Assembly: GCA_041493035.1 (NCBI GenBank) | Contig: JBGPYB010000196.1 | Coordinates: 1 to 7,527, forward strand | DNA: 7,527 nucleotides | Source: JBGPYB01 sp041493035 | GTDB taxonomy: Bacteria > Acidobacteriota > Vicinamibacteria > Fen-336 | Direction: 5' to 3' | Shown: positions 1-6,395 of the stretch, piece after piece | Position numbering within the stretch: position 1 is the stretch's first letter | Layout: the number at the start of each line of letters is the position of its first letter | Notes under the pieces: generated by a model | Told to the model about the DNA's origin: nothing | Seen by the model: the letters and a program-made list of their open reading frames with translations, nothing else | The model's database searches: none | Program-made: the position numbers and the translations under genes

Positions 1-347
1 ATCTGGTCGACTCCGATCTCGACTGGGGCCAGGACCTCCCGGCGCTCAAGACCTACCTGGACGCCAATGACATCCAGAAGATCAAGCTCTCCTACTTCGG
101 GAGCGCGGATCCCGGCTTCTACGGAATCGACTACGAGCTTCTGCCCAGCTACAGGATCGGGAATCCCCGCACCTGGAGCGTCGCGCCGGGTGATCTCGTG
201 GCGGTGAGCGCCACGAACCTCCAGGGGATCTACGTCGGGCCGGAAGCTCAGCCTCTCATGGAGCGGCTTCGCAGGATGCAGCCGCTGGCGAAGATCGGGT
301 ACTCGATCTTCGTCTATCGGGTCGACTTCGCGCTCTCGCGCCCTTGA
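1..347 (+). CDS. C-terminal end of a GT39-like membrane glycosyltransferase (5' partial)
   Basis: The frame is open from the window's left edge (first full codon at base 3) to TGA at 345-347, giving 114 residues of C-terminus. Near the start it reads LVDSDLDWGQDLPALKTYL, then a stretch containing KLSYFGSADPGFYGI and later YVGPEAQPLMERL. This DS(N/D)LDWGQDL signature, followed by a periplasmic-looking tail, is what I know from the C-terminal part of multi-spanning GT39/ArnT-like proteins that move a sugar from a polyprenyl-phosphate carrier to an acceptor outside the membrane. The membrane part and catalytic loop lie left of the window, so donor and acceptor cannot be stated. The tail is hydrophilic with no transmembrane helix, as expected for the C-terminal domain. 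The next gene starts just after its stop, which suggests one operon and a joint envelope-glycan role. Family call fairly sure, precise function unknown. Confidence 0.72.
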   Translation, partial: LVDSDLDWGQDLPALKTYLDANDIQKIKLSYFGSADPGFYGIDYELLPSYRIGNPRTWSVAPGDLVAVSATNLQGIYVGPEAQPLMERLRRMQPLAKIGYSIFVYRVDFALSRP

Positions 348-358
348 GGCGACCCGAA

Positions 359-1435
359 ATGCTGCCCAAGGCCCTTTGGAGAACTGGTGCGGCCCTCTGC
401 GTCCTGGCGCTCACCCTCGGCGCCGTGGAGGTCTTTCTTCGCCGGCTCGCGACCTTCGTGGTCTCGCCCAACGAGGCCTTCCTGGAGCAGAGCCCGTTCC
501 AGCTGATTCGTTTCACCCCGAATGGCAAGCGTCTTGTTCCCAACGCCCACGTCGTGATCCGCAACCACTACCTCTCGGGGAAGGACGTCGTGATGGACGT
601 GAACTCGCGCGGCTTCAGGGACGAGGATCTGCCGAGCCAGAAGGCGCCCGACGAGCTGCGCATCCTGGTGCTCGGGGACTCGATCACGTGGGGCGACTAT
701 CTTCAAGCGAACGAGGTCTTTGTCAAACGCGCCGAGAGCCTGCTGAGGACGGCCACTCCCGGCCGGAAAATCGAGGTGGTGAACGCGGGTGTCGGCGACG
801 CCGGCCTCCGTGAAGAGCTGGACCTCCTCGAGGAGCAGGGGCTGGCGATCGCGCCCGACGTGGTGGTCATCGGGTTCTATCTCAACGACAGCCGTCCCCC
901 CTGGGGATTCCCCGCAGAGCTCGAGTACCCTGGCTGGCTGCGACGCCACAGCGTCGTCGCGGAGTCGATCTACAGAGCCGTCGCGCTCGATCGCTGGATG
1001 AAGCGTCAGGGCCGGAAGCGCTTCGAGTGGGCGCGGAAGTCCAACAAGCTGGACTGGAAGAACGACCCGGACGCCTTCCATCAACTCGCCACCATGGCCG
1101 AATACGACTGGGGCGCCGCCTGGGACGAAAGCTCGTGGGCCACGATCCGCGAAGGATTCCAGAGGCTCAAGGCGCTCGCCGCGGCGCACCGCTTCAAGGT
1201 GGCGATCATGGCCTTCCCGGTCTCATTCCAGGTCTACGCGACGTTTCTGGACGACGCCCCGCAGCAGAGGGTGAGGAAGGAGGCGAGCGAGCAGGGCTTC
1301 GCGTTTCTCGACCTACTTCCGCTCCTGCGCGCCCACGCCGACGAAGAACTCTTCTTCGACCAGTGCCACCCACGGGAGCATGCCAACGAGCTGATCGGTG
1401 CCGCGCTCGCGTCCTTCCTGCGGGAATCCTCCTGA
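359..1435 (+). CDS. Membrane-anchored SGNH/GDSL hydrolase family protein
   Basis: A 358-residue protein counted from ATG 359. A hydrophobic segment at about residues 10-27 (GAALCVLALTLGAVEV) looks like a signal anchor, placing the rest outside the cytoplasmic membrane. The SGNH blocks are complete: LVLGDSITWGD (nucleophile Ser108), NAGVGDAG (Gly144), GFYLND (Asn176) and FFDQCHP (Asp334, His337). Such proteins hydrolyse or transfer ester-linked acyl groups, and many single-anchor members act on exopolysaccharide or cell-surface glycans; the substrate here is unknown. I chose ATG 359 because GAGG at 346-349 precedes it by 9 bases. A TTG at 344, overlapping the upstream stop as TTGA, would add five residues but has no ribosome site. 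The 11-base gap from the glycosyltransferase stop implies co-transcription. The next gene converges 10 bases after the stop. Confidence 0.85.
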   Translation: MLPKALWRTGAALCVLALTLGAVEVFLRRLATFVVSPNEAFLEQSPFQLIRFTPNGKRLVPNAHVVIRNHYLSGKDVVMDVNSRGFRDEDLPSQKAPDELRILVLGDSITWGDYLQANEVFVKRAESLLRTATPGRKIEVVNAGVGDAGLREELDLLEEQGLAIAPDVVVIGFYLNDSRPPWGFPAELEYPGWLRRHSVVAESIYRAVALDRWMKRQGRKRFEWARKSNKLDWKNDPDAFHQLATMAEYDWGAAWDESSWATIREGFQRLKALAAAHRFKVAIMAFPVSFQVYATFLDDAPQQRVRKEASEQGFAFLDLLPLLRAHADEELFFDQCHPREHANELIGAALASFLRESS

Positions 1436-1445
1436 GCTGGAGGCC

Positions 1446-2336
1446 CTATTGAGGCGCCCCATCACTTTCCCTCGGGTCGAAGAGCAGGGGGAAGAACCGG
1501 CCGCCCAAGGGTTCCCCGCGAGGGACGACGGGGACGCCGGCGAGGAGCGGCTCGTCGCTGTCGGAAGCCACGCCATCTCGAACCACGTTAACTACGGCTC
1601 CGCGACGCGGCCTGGTACTCCGGTTCTCGTGGGAGCCGTGAAGCGTCAGCGGGTGGTGGAAGGAGGCCCAGCCGGCCCGGACCTCGCTCGGGACGGGGCG
1701 GAAGGCGGCTCGCTGTTCGTCGGAGAGGACCGACTGAATCGCGTCCATATCCCCCGACAGAGCGGGCTTCGGCAGGAGCGACCACCGGTGACTACCGGGG
1801 ACGTAGTGCACACAGCCGTTCTCGAGGCTCGAGTCGTCGAGGGCGATCCAGCAGGTCAGATGAGCGAGAGGCTTGGTGCGCGTCCAGTAGGAATAGTCCT
1901 GGTGCCAGGCCACGACACCTCCCTGCGCCGGAGGCTTGTAGAACAGTTGGTCGTGCCAGAAGCGGACTGCGCCCCCGAGAAGCTGGGATGCCGGGATGGT
2001 GAAGGCTGGGTTCCACAGCAGATCGTGGAAGGCGGGCAGGACGCGCCAGTGGCCGAGGCAGTGGAGGAGACGCTTCGAAGGATCAAGGGACTCGTTGGCG
2101 TTGTACTCGTACAGAAGCTCGCTCCCCGGCAGCCCGTCAGAGAGAAAGCGTTCCAGCTCATTCCGTAGGGTCTCGACCTGAGCATCGCCCAGGACCCGGA
2201 TGCCGGTCAGATAGCCGTTCTCCTGGAAGAAGCGAATCTGCTCATCGGACAAACGGTACTGCTCAAGCTGCGCCTTCGCAGCGCGATCATCGAGCGACGC
2301 AACGGGTGGGTGAGTCTCGGCCAGATCTCGCACCAT
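1446..2336 (-). CDS. Phytanoyl-CoA dioxygenase (PhyH) family Fe(II)/2-oxoglutarate oxygenase
   Basis: A 296-residue protein of normal length for bacterial PhyH-like enzymes, which hydroxylate small molecules using Fe(II), oxygen and 2-oxoglutarate. The iron site is visible: WHQDYSYW gives the HxD pair (His145, Asp147), and LTLHGSHENRS gives the distal histidine (probably His233), followed by RPRRGAVVN with the arginine expected to bind the 2-oxoglutarate carboxylate (one of Arg242/244/245). QLFYKPP and GCVHYVPGSHRW are further family-typical segments. An N-terminal helix region of about 30 residues precedes LSDEQIRFFQENGYL, the usual start of the fold. ATG 2336 was chosen because AGGGAG lies about 5 bases upstream; GTG 2369 in frame would add 11 poorly conserved residues. 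It has no signal peptide, so it is cytoplasmic. It stands alone between convergent and divergent neighbours, so the substrate cannot be inferred. Confidence 0.88.
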   Translation of the reverse strand: MVRDLAETHPPVASLDDRAAKAQLEQYRLSDEQIRFFQENGYLTGIRVLGDAQVETLRNELERFLSDGLPGSELLYEYNANESLDPSKRLLHCLGHWRVLPAFHDLLWNPAFTIPASQLLGGAVRFWHDQLFYKPPAQGGVVAWHQDYSYWTRTKPLAHLTCWIALDDSSLENGCVHYVPGSHRWSLLPKPALSGDMDAIQSVLSDEQRAAFRPVPSEVRAGWASFHHPLTLHGSHENRSTRPRRGAVVNVVRDGVASDSDEPLLAGVPVVPRGEPLGGRFFPLLFDPRESDGAPQ

Positions 2337-2380
2337 GGCTCCCTCGCTGTCACCGCTCGATTTCCGCACATCCGCCCCGC

Positions 2381-2386
2381 ACTATA
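2381..2386 (-). promoter_or_regulatory. Candidate -10 box for the PhyH-family gene
   Basis: Read on the minus strand the hexamer is TATAGT, close to TATAAT, about 45 bases before ATG 2336. There is no convincing -35 hexamer at 16-18 bases beyond it, so this is only a tentative promoter. Confidence 0.25.
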
Positions 2387-2401
2387 CTCCGCACCCGACC
2401 G

Positions 2402-2429
2402 AGGCCGCCCTGTCGGCCTGCTTGACAGG
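2402..2429. repeat. Two overlapping inverted repeats in the divergent gap
   Basis: AGGCCG (2402-2407) and CGGCCT (2414-2419) form one perfect 6-bp dyad with a 6-base loop. CCTGTC (2409-2414) and GACAGG (2424-2429) form a second with a 9-base loop. They share bases 2409-2414, so as RNA only one stem could form at a time. They lie upstream of the candidate -10 of the broken GDSL gene, so an operator role is more likely than an attenuator, but chance in GC-rich DNA is possible. Confidence 0.3.
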
Positions 2430-2463
2430 TGGCCGTCCAGCCATGGGCCCGATCGGCCACGCG

Positions 2464-2488
2464 TATACTCGGCCAACCATCGCTGAGG
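2464..2488 (+). promoter_or_regulatory. Candidate -10 box and ribosome binding site of the broken GDSL gene
   Basis: TATACT at 2464-2469 matches the -10 consensus well, and GAGG at 2485-2488 lies 8 bases before ATG 2497. A start of transcription near 2476 would give a short leader of about 20 bases. No -35 match lies 16-18 bases upstream; the TTGACA at 2422-2427 is 36 bases away, too far to pair with it. Confidence 0.35.
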
Positions 2489-2496
2489 TCCAATCC

Positions 2497-3075
2497 ATGA
2501 AAGCAACCCTCTCCCGGTCGGTCTTGCTCTTCCTCGCGGCGCTCGCTCTCCTGGCGGCGCCCTCCGTCGTCGCCGACGAGTTCCACCTCCGGGAGGGGGA
2601 TCGCGTCGTCTTCTATGGCGACAGCATCACCGAGGGACGGCGTTAACACCGAGCCCGTCGAGTGGTTCGTCGCGACGCGCTTCCCTTCCATGAACGTCTC
2701 CTTCGTCCACTCCGGCGTCGGGGGAGACACGGTCGCCGGGGGCTGGGCGGGAACCATCGACCAGCGTCTCGACCGCGACGTGCTCCCTTACAAGCCGACG
2801 GTCCTCACGATCATGCTGGGGATGAACGACGGCGGATACAAGCCGTTCGACCAGGCCACGTTCGACACCTACGCGGCCGGCTATCACCACATCCTCGAAC
2901 GCGTGACGAGGGCCCTGCCGGGCATTCGCATCACCCTCATTCAGCCTTCTCCCTTCGACGACGTCACGCGCCCTCCGACCTTCCCTGACGGGTACGTCTG
3001 GACGCCGCGGCGGTGAAGGTCCGACGCGAGGAGGCCAGGCCAAGACCGCACCACTACGAAATCGCGGCCGAGTAG
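2497..3075 (+). pseudogene. Secreted GDSL/SGNH lipase pseudogene (frameshift plus internal deletion)
   Basis: Three pieces of one secreted SGNH hydrolase are readable. Piece 1 (from ATG 2497): signal peptide MKATLSRSVLLFLAALALLA ending near VVA|DEF, then VVFYGDSITEGRR with catalytic Ser43, and a TAA at 2644-2646. Piece 2, shifted one base forward, resumes at about 2640 with NTEPVEWFVATRFP and runs through the Gly block (VHSGVGGD), the Asn block (IMLGMNDGG) and IQPSPFDDVTRPPTFPDGY to a TGA at 3014-3016. Piece 3, back in the first frame from about 2998, reads LDAAAVKVRREEARPRPHHY and ends EIAAE with TAG at 3073-3075; it resembles the extreme C-terminus of the same family (normally ending in a PKPHRYEL-like motif). 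Full-length relatives are around 400 residues, so roughly the middle-to-late half, including the DxxH block, is missing. Promoter and ribosome site still look intact, suggesting recent loss or a sequence error. Confidence 0.8.
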
Positions 3076-3117
3076 GCCCAGCGATCTCCCACTTGTCGAG
3101 GATTCGCGTCGAGCGCG

Positions 3118-3735
3118 TCAGGCGCGCAGGGCGACACGGAGGGTGCCGAAGGACGCGGCACCCGGCGACGAGCCCGTGAAGACGCGGGGCGCGTGCCCCG
3201 TCCGCTCCGCATAGGCCCGGGCCAAGGCCCCGATGTCGGCGCCCTGCCGCCCCAGGACGGCGACGGTTCCGCCGCTCCCTCCCCCGGTGATCTTCGCTCC
3301 GTAAGAGCCCTTCGCAGGCCCCGCGGCGCGGACGAGGTCCACGAGCAGGTCGGTCGCGTCGGAGCCGAGGCCGCAGGCCGAATAGCTGGCGTGGGACTGG
3401 TACATCCACTCGCCGAGAAGCGACAGAGAGGGCTCGGTCACTCGCGCCGACAGAAGCTCGGCGAAGGCGCGGACTCGGAAATGCTCGTGGATCGGATGAG
3501 CCGTCGGGCACCGGACGGCATAGGTGCGCGCCGGATCGACGCGGGTGACACTGTCGTTCACGCGCCCGCTGATCCGCTTGTTCCCCGGACAGAACGTGCA
3601 ATCGGCCACGTACGCCGGCAGCGCCGCCCTCGCCTTTCCGACGGTCTCGCCGATCCAGGGGCGGTTCTGACGATGGGCCGCGAGGATGACCCACTCCTCG
3701 CGGAGCGGATGCCAGCGTTCTTCCCAGACGCTCAC
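3118..3735 (-). CDS. Chimeric remnant: GalT N-terminus joined in frame to a GHMP (galacto)kinase C-terminus
   Basis: A 205-residue open frame made of two unrelated parts. Residues 1-60 (SVWEERWHPLREEWVILAAH ... CTFCPGNKRISGRVN) are the start of galactose-1-phosphate uridylyltransferase, with the zinc-site CTFC pair (Cys46, Cys49). Residues ~61-205 are the end of a galactokinase/arabinokinase-like GHMP kinase: VTRVDPARTYAVR, TAHPIHEHFRVRAFAELL, YQSHASYSACGLGSD, the kinase glycine loop KITGGGSGGT (148-157) and VFTGSSPGAASFG. The GalT HPH catalytic motif and the kinase's N-terminal substrate and ATP-binding motifs are absent, so neither activity is expected. The simplest origin is an in-frame deletion across adjacent galT and kinase genes, joined near base 3556; family lengths suggest well over 1 kb lost. 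The GTG start at 3735 lies 7 bases after the glucosidase stop, so it would be translated by coupling. An intact frame does not prove function; an assembly error is an alternative. Confidence 0.8.
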   Translation of the reverse strand: MSVWEERWHPLREEWVILAAHRQNRPWIGETVGKARAALPAYVADCTFCPGNKRISGRVNDSVTRVDPARTYAVRCPTAHPIHEHFRVRAFAELLSARVTEPSLSLLGEWMYQSHASYSACGLGSDATDLLVDLVRAAGPAKGSYGAKITGGGSGGTVAVLGRQGADIGALARAYAERTGHAPRVFTGSSPGAASFGTLRVALRA

Positions 3736-3742
3736 GGCTCGT

Positions 3743-5143
3743 TCAGGACCGGGGCCCCGAAGCGGCGGCCGAGGGCTCCGGCTCCAGCGCGTTGGCTTCG
3801 ATGACCTGCTTCAGGTATAGAGCGCTGTCCTTGGGTGTGCGCTTCTGCGAATCGTAGTCGACGCGCACGATCCCGAAGCGCTGGGTGTACCCGCGCTCCC
3901 ATTCGAAGTTGTCCAGGAACGACCAGACGAAATAGCCGGCGAGCGGCGCGCCCGCGGCGATCGCGGCATGGGCCGCGGCAAAGTGCTCTCGAAGATACGC
4001 CACCCGACGCTCGTCGTGGACGAGGCCGTCGGCCGAAACGGTGTCGACGAAGGCGGCGCCGTTCTCCGTCACGTACATCCGTGCCGGGCGGTACTCGAAG
4101 TGAATCCGGCAGAGCAGGCGATAGAGTTCCTCGGGGCAGACCTCCCACCCCATGGTCGTGCGCTCGGACTCGGGGGCCAGAAAGACCTTGGGCGGCGCGT
4201 TCTGCGCTTCCGGAATCGCCGCGCTGCGCGCCACGCGCCGGGTGTAGTAGTTGACGCCCAGGAAGTCCAGGGGCTCGGCGATCGTTGCGAGATCGGCGGG
4301 GCGGACCCACGGCGGTTCGGTCGAGGGAAGGCGGCCGTGGCGGACATAGTCGGCCACGACGTCTCCGGGATAGCCGCGGCCGAAGACCGGATCGAGAAAC
4401 CAGCGGTTGAAGGAGCCGTCGCTCCCGCGAGCGGCATCGCGGTCGGCCGCGCTGGGCGAGGCCGGAACCACGGGCTCGAAGTTGAGCGTGATCCCGACGG
4501 CCGCTCCAGGGCTGTTGCGCCGAAGGACGGGAACCGCGAGGCCGTGGGAGAGGAGCACGTGGTGGGACGCGGCGAGCGCCGTCGGCCAATCCTGAAGGCC
4601 CGGCGCATGCTTGCCGATCTGATGGCTCAGGAGGCTGATGCACCAGGGCTCGTTGTGTGTGATCCAGTTCTTGACGCGATCTCCCAGCCGGCGGCTCACG
4701 ACATCGGCGTATTCGACGAAGGCCTCGGCGGTCGCCCGGTGGGCCCATCCGCCGTTGTCCTGCAGGGCCTGAGGCAGATCCCAGTGAAAGAGCGTCGCGT
4801 AAGGCTCGATCCCCTTCGAGAGCAGCTCATCGACCAGACGGCTATAGAAATCGAGACCGGCGACGTTGGTGGCACCGCGACCCGACGGGATCACACGAGG
4901 CCAGGCGATGGAGAAGCGGTAGGCGTGGAGCCCCAGGTCCTTCATCAAGGAGACGTCGTCGCGCCATCGGCGATAGTGGTCGCAGGCGATCTCCCCGGAA
5001 GACGCGTCTTCGATCCTTCCGGGTGTGGCGCAGAAGCGGTCCCAGATCGACTCGCCACGGCCGTCGGCCGTGACCGATCCCTCGATCTGATACGCCGACG
5101 TGGCGCTCCCCCACACGAACCCTTTCGGGAACCGAAGGGTCAT
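3743..5143 (-). CDS. Glycoside hydrolase family 1 beta-glucosidase
   Basis: A complete 466-residue GH1 enzyme of typical length, a TIM barrel that releases beta-linked glucose (often also galactose or fucose) from oligosaccharides by a retaining mechanism. Visible landmarks in order: FPKGFVWGSATSAYQIEG (substrate residues Gln19 and Glu21), LFHWDLPQAL (His120, Trp121), WITHNEPW with acid/base Glu165, NYYTRR, YVTENGAAF with nucleophile Glu360, and VWSFLDNFEWERGYTQRFG with sugar-binding Trp407, Glu414 and Trp415. No signal peptide is seen, so it is cytoplasmic and would act on imported di- or oligosaccharides. ATG 5143 is chosen because GGAGG sits 4 bases upstream and the protein then begins MTLRFPKGFVWG, the usual start; GTG 5194 in frame would add 17 atypical residues. 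It follows the aldo/keto reductase by 53 bases and precedes the galT-kinase remnant by 7, so the three look like one transcript. Confidence 0.94.
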   Translation of the reverse strand: MTLRFPKGFVWGSATSAYQIEGSVTADGRGESIWDRFCATPGRIEDASSGEIACDHYRRWRDDVSLMKDLGLHAYRFSIAWPRVIPSGRGATNVAGLDFYSRLVDELLSKGIEPYATLFHWDLPQALQDNGGWAHRATAEAFVEYADVVSRRLGDRVKNWITHNEPWCISLLSHQIGKHAPGLQDWPTALAASHHVLLSHGLAVPVLRRNSPGAAVGITLNFEPVVPASPSAADRDAARGSDGSFNRWFLDPVFGRGYPGDVVADYVRHGRLPSTEPPWVRPADLATIAEPLDFLGVNYYTRRVARSAAIPEAQNAPPKVFLAPESERTTMGWEVCPEELYRLLCRIHFEYRPARMYVTENGAAFVDTVSADGLVHDERRVAYLREHFAAAHAAIAAGAPLAGYFVWSFLDNFEWERGYTQRFGIVRVDYDSQKRTPKDSALYLKQVIEANALEPEPSAAASGPRS

Positions 5144-5196
5144 CCGTCCTCCCTTGGAAAAGAACGCGGGATGATAGCGGAGAACGTCGGGCACGC

Positions 5197-6195
5197 CTAA
5201 CGGGCCGCCGCGGCTCCCGGCCGGCCCACGATCGCGTCGATCCGGCGCAGCTCGTCGTCACTGAACGCCAGGCGATCCAGGGCCCGGACACCGTCCTCGA
5301 GCTGCTCGCGGCTGCTGACGGCCGTCAGGACGCTGGTCACCTCGGGATGGCGCAGGCACCACGCGAAGGCCATCTGGGCGAGGGTCTGTCCCCTCTCGCT
5401 TGCAACCTCGGCGAGGAGCCGCACTTTCTCGAGTGTCGCGGCATCGGCGTCGGGAATTCGCCAGGGCATCACGTTCTGGCCGGCGCGCGATCCCGGAGGG
5501 ACGCCGCCCAGGTACTTCCCGCTCAGCAGTCCCTGGGCCAGTGGCGAGAAGACGATGACGCCGAGCCCCAGCTCCCGAGTGACGGGCAGGACGTCGGCCT
5601 CGATGGTGCGCTCGAAGAGATGGTATTTCGGCTGATGGATCACGATAGGCGCCCAGCCATTGCGACGGCAGATCTCCACGGCCTCGCGTGTCTGGGCGCC
5701 GCTGTAACTGCTTACCCCGGCATAGAGAGCCTTGCCATGCTCGACGACGGTATTGAGGGCGCCGAGCGTCTCCTCGAGGGGCGTGTCGGGATCGAACCGG
5801 TGCGAATAGAAGATGTCGACGTAGTCGAGGCCCAGGCGCTTCAGGGACTGGTCGCAGCTCGCGATGATGTACTTGCGGCTCCCCCACTCGCCGTAGGGCC
5901 CGGGCCACATGAGGTAGCCCGCCTTCGTCGCGACGACGATCTCATCCCTGGGAAGGTCTCGAAGGATCTTCCCTCCTTCGACCTCGCCGTTCCCCGGCGT
6001 GCGACCGTAGTTGTTCGCGAAGTCGAAGTGGGTGATCCCAAGGTCGAAGGCCCGGAAGAAGACCTCGCGCGCGACGCCCGGCGCCTCGTAGCCGCCCACC
6101 GTCTGCCACCCGCCGAGGGAAAGGGCCGGCAGCTTCAGGCCCCACCGGCCGCACCGGTTGTACCGCATCGTGTCGTAGCCGCTCGACTCGGGCAT
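5197..6195 (-). CDS. yghZ: YghZ-like aldo/keto reductase (L-glyceraldehyde-3-phosphate reductase type)
   Basis: A 332-residue NADPH-dependent aldo/keto reductase. It shares long stretches with E. coli YghZ/Gpr as I remember it: MRYNRCGRWGLKLPALSLG at the start, ITHFDFANNYG, STKAGY-like ATKAGYLMWPGPYG, SRKYIIASCDQSLKRLGLDY, DIFYSHRFDPDTPLEETLGA, and SPLAQGLLSGKYL. The catalytic tetrad is Asp58, Tyr63, Lys91 and His132. E. coli YghZ reduces L-glyceraldehyde 3-phosphate and detoxifies methylglyoxal; the same chemistry is plausible but not shown here. ATG 6195 is supported by GGGAGG about 10 bases upstream, a slightly long spacing; a later ATG at 6168 lacks any ribosome site. It is the first gene of the leftward operon with the GH1 glucosidase, which suggests sugar metabolism. 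All expected motifs are present and the length is normal. Confidence 0.88.
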   Translation of the reverse strand: MPESSGYDTMRYNRCGRWGLKLPALSLGGWQTVGGYEAPGVAREVFFRAFDLGITHFDFANNYGRTPGNGEVEGGKILRDLPRDEIVVATKAGYLMWPGPYGEWGSRKYIIASCDQSLKRLGLDYVDIFYSHRFDPDTPLEETLGALNTVVEHGKALYAGVSSYSGAQTREAVEICRRNGWAPIVIHQPKYHLFERTIEADVLPVTRELGLGVIVFSPLAQGLLSGKYLGGVPPGSRAGQNVMPWRIPDADAATLEKVRLLAEVASERGQTLAQMAFAWCLRHPEVTSVLTAVSSREQLEDGVRALDRLAFSDDELRRIDAIVGRPGAAAAR

Positions 6196-6204
6196 CTCTG
6201 AGGT

Positions 6205-6224
6205 TCCTCCCGTCGCGGATCATA
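6205..6224 (-). promoter_or_regulatory. Candidate -10 box and ribosome site of the leftward sugar operon
   Basis: On the minus strand TATGAT (6224 to 6219) matches five of six positions of the -10 consensus and lies 24 bases before ATG 6195. GGGAGG follows within the predicted short leader. The -35 region (about 6242-6247, GAATTT) is a poor match, so an activator or another sigma factor may be needed. Confidence 0.4.
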
Positions 6225-6342
6225 CGACGGACGAGGTCCAGAAATTCCGCACGGCGCGCGACCTGCTACTACCGCGCCTGATGAGCATCCCGACCATAGA
6301 GTGCGAGCGTGAAGCGGAGGTGCCGGTTTAGGAGTTGTCTTG

Positions 6343-6383
6343 TATTTCTGGTAAATCCCTTGACAGGGGATTAACGAGAAATA
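6343..6383. repeat. 41-bp interrupted palindrome over the abiE promoter (candidate AbiEi operator)
   Basis: Outer arms TATTTCT (6343-6349) and AGAAATA (6377-6383), and inner arms AATCCC (6354-6359) and GGGATT (6367-6372), share the same centre at base 6363. Comparing the two 20-base halves, 17 positions pair; mismatches are 6350/6376, 6353/6373 and 6360/6366. The dyad covers the -35 box at its centre and its right arm overlaps the -10 box. AbiEi antitoxins are known to repress their own promoter by binding inverted repeats, so this is a natural operator candidate. Confidence 0.7.
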
Positions 6384-6387
6384 TAGA
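6360..6387 (+). promoter_or_regulatory. Predicted sigma70-type promoter of the abiE operon
   Basis: TTGACA at 6360-6365 is a perfect -35 hexamer; TATAGA at 6382-6387 is a four-of-six -10 hexamer; the spacer is 16 bases. Transcription would begin at about 6393-6396, essentially at the ATG of abiEi (6396), and no Shine-Dalgarno sequence precedes that ATG. The transcript would be leaderless or nearly so. The local sequence is clearly more A/T-rich than its flanks. Confidence 0.65.
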
Positions 6388-6395
6388 GTGCCTTC

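Noticed and set aside
344..346. TTG 344 as the start of the SGNH hydrolase
   Set aside because: ATG 359 has GAGG upstream at a usable distance while the TTG has none; the five extra residues add nothing recognisable.
314..1189. A 291-codon open frame on the - strand opposite the SGNH hydrolase, and a 256-codon + strand frame (1398-2168) opposite the PhyH gene
   Set aside because: Both are shadows of real genes with all catalytic motifs on the other strand; neither translation resembles a protein family.
1428..1443. Stem CCTCC/GGAGG between the convergent SGNH and PhyH genes as a terminator
   Set aside because: Only five base pairs, overlapping the SGNH stop codon, and no T-run on either strand.
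2422..2469. TTGACA (2422) with TATACT (2464) as one promoter
   Set aside because: The 36-base spacing is about twice what sigma70 needs, and no -10 lies at the correct distance from the TTGACA.
2630..2660. Programmed frameshift joining the two GDSL pieces
   Set aside because: No clear slippery heptamer or downstream structure is evident, and the second break with a large internal deletion shows the gene is damaged.
3118..3735. A new bifunctional GalT-kinase enzyme
   Set aside because: The GalT catalytic HPH motif and the kinase N-terminal half are both missing, so a working two-activity enzyme is not credible.
3968..5200. A 410-codon open frame on the + strand opposite the beta-glucosidase
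   Set aside because: It is the antisense shadow of a complete, motif-rich GH1 gene in GC-rich DNA; its translation shows no recognisable domain and no ribosome site.
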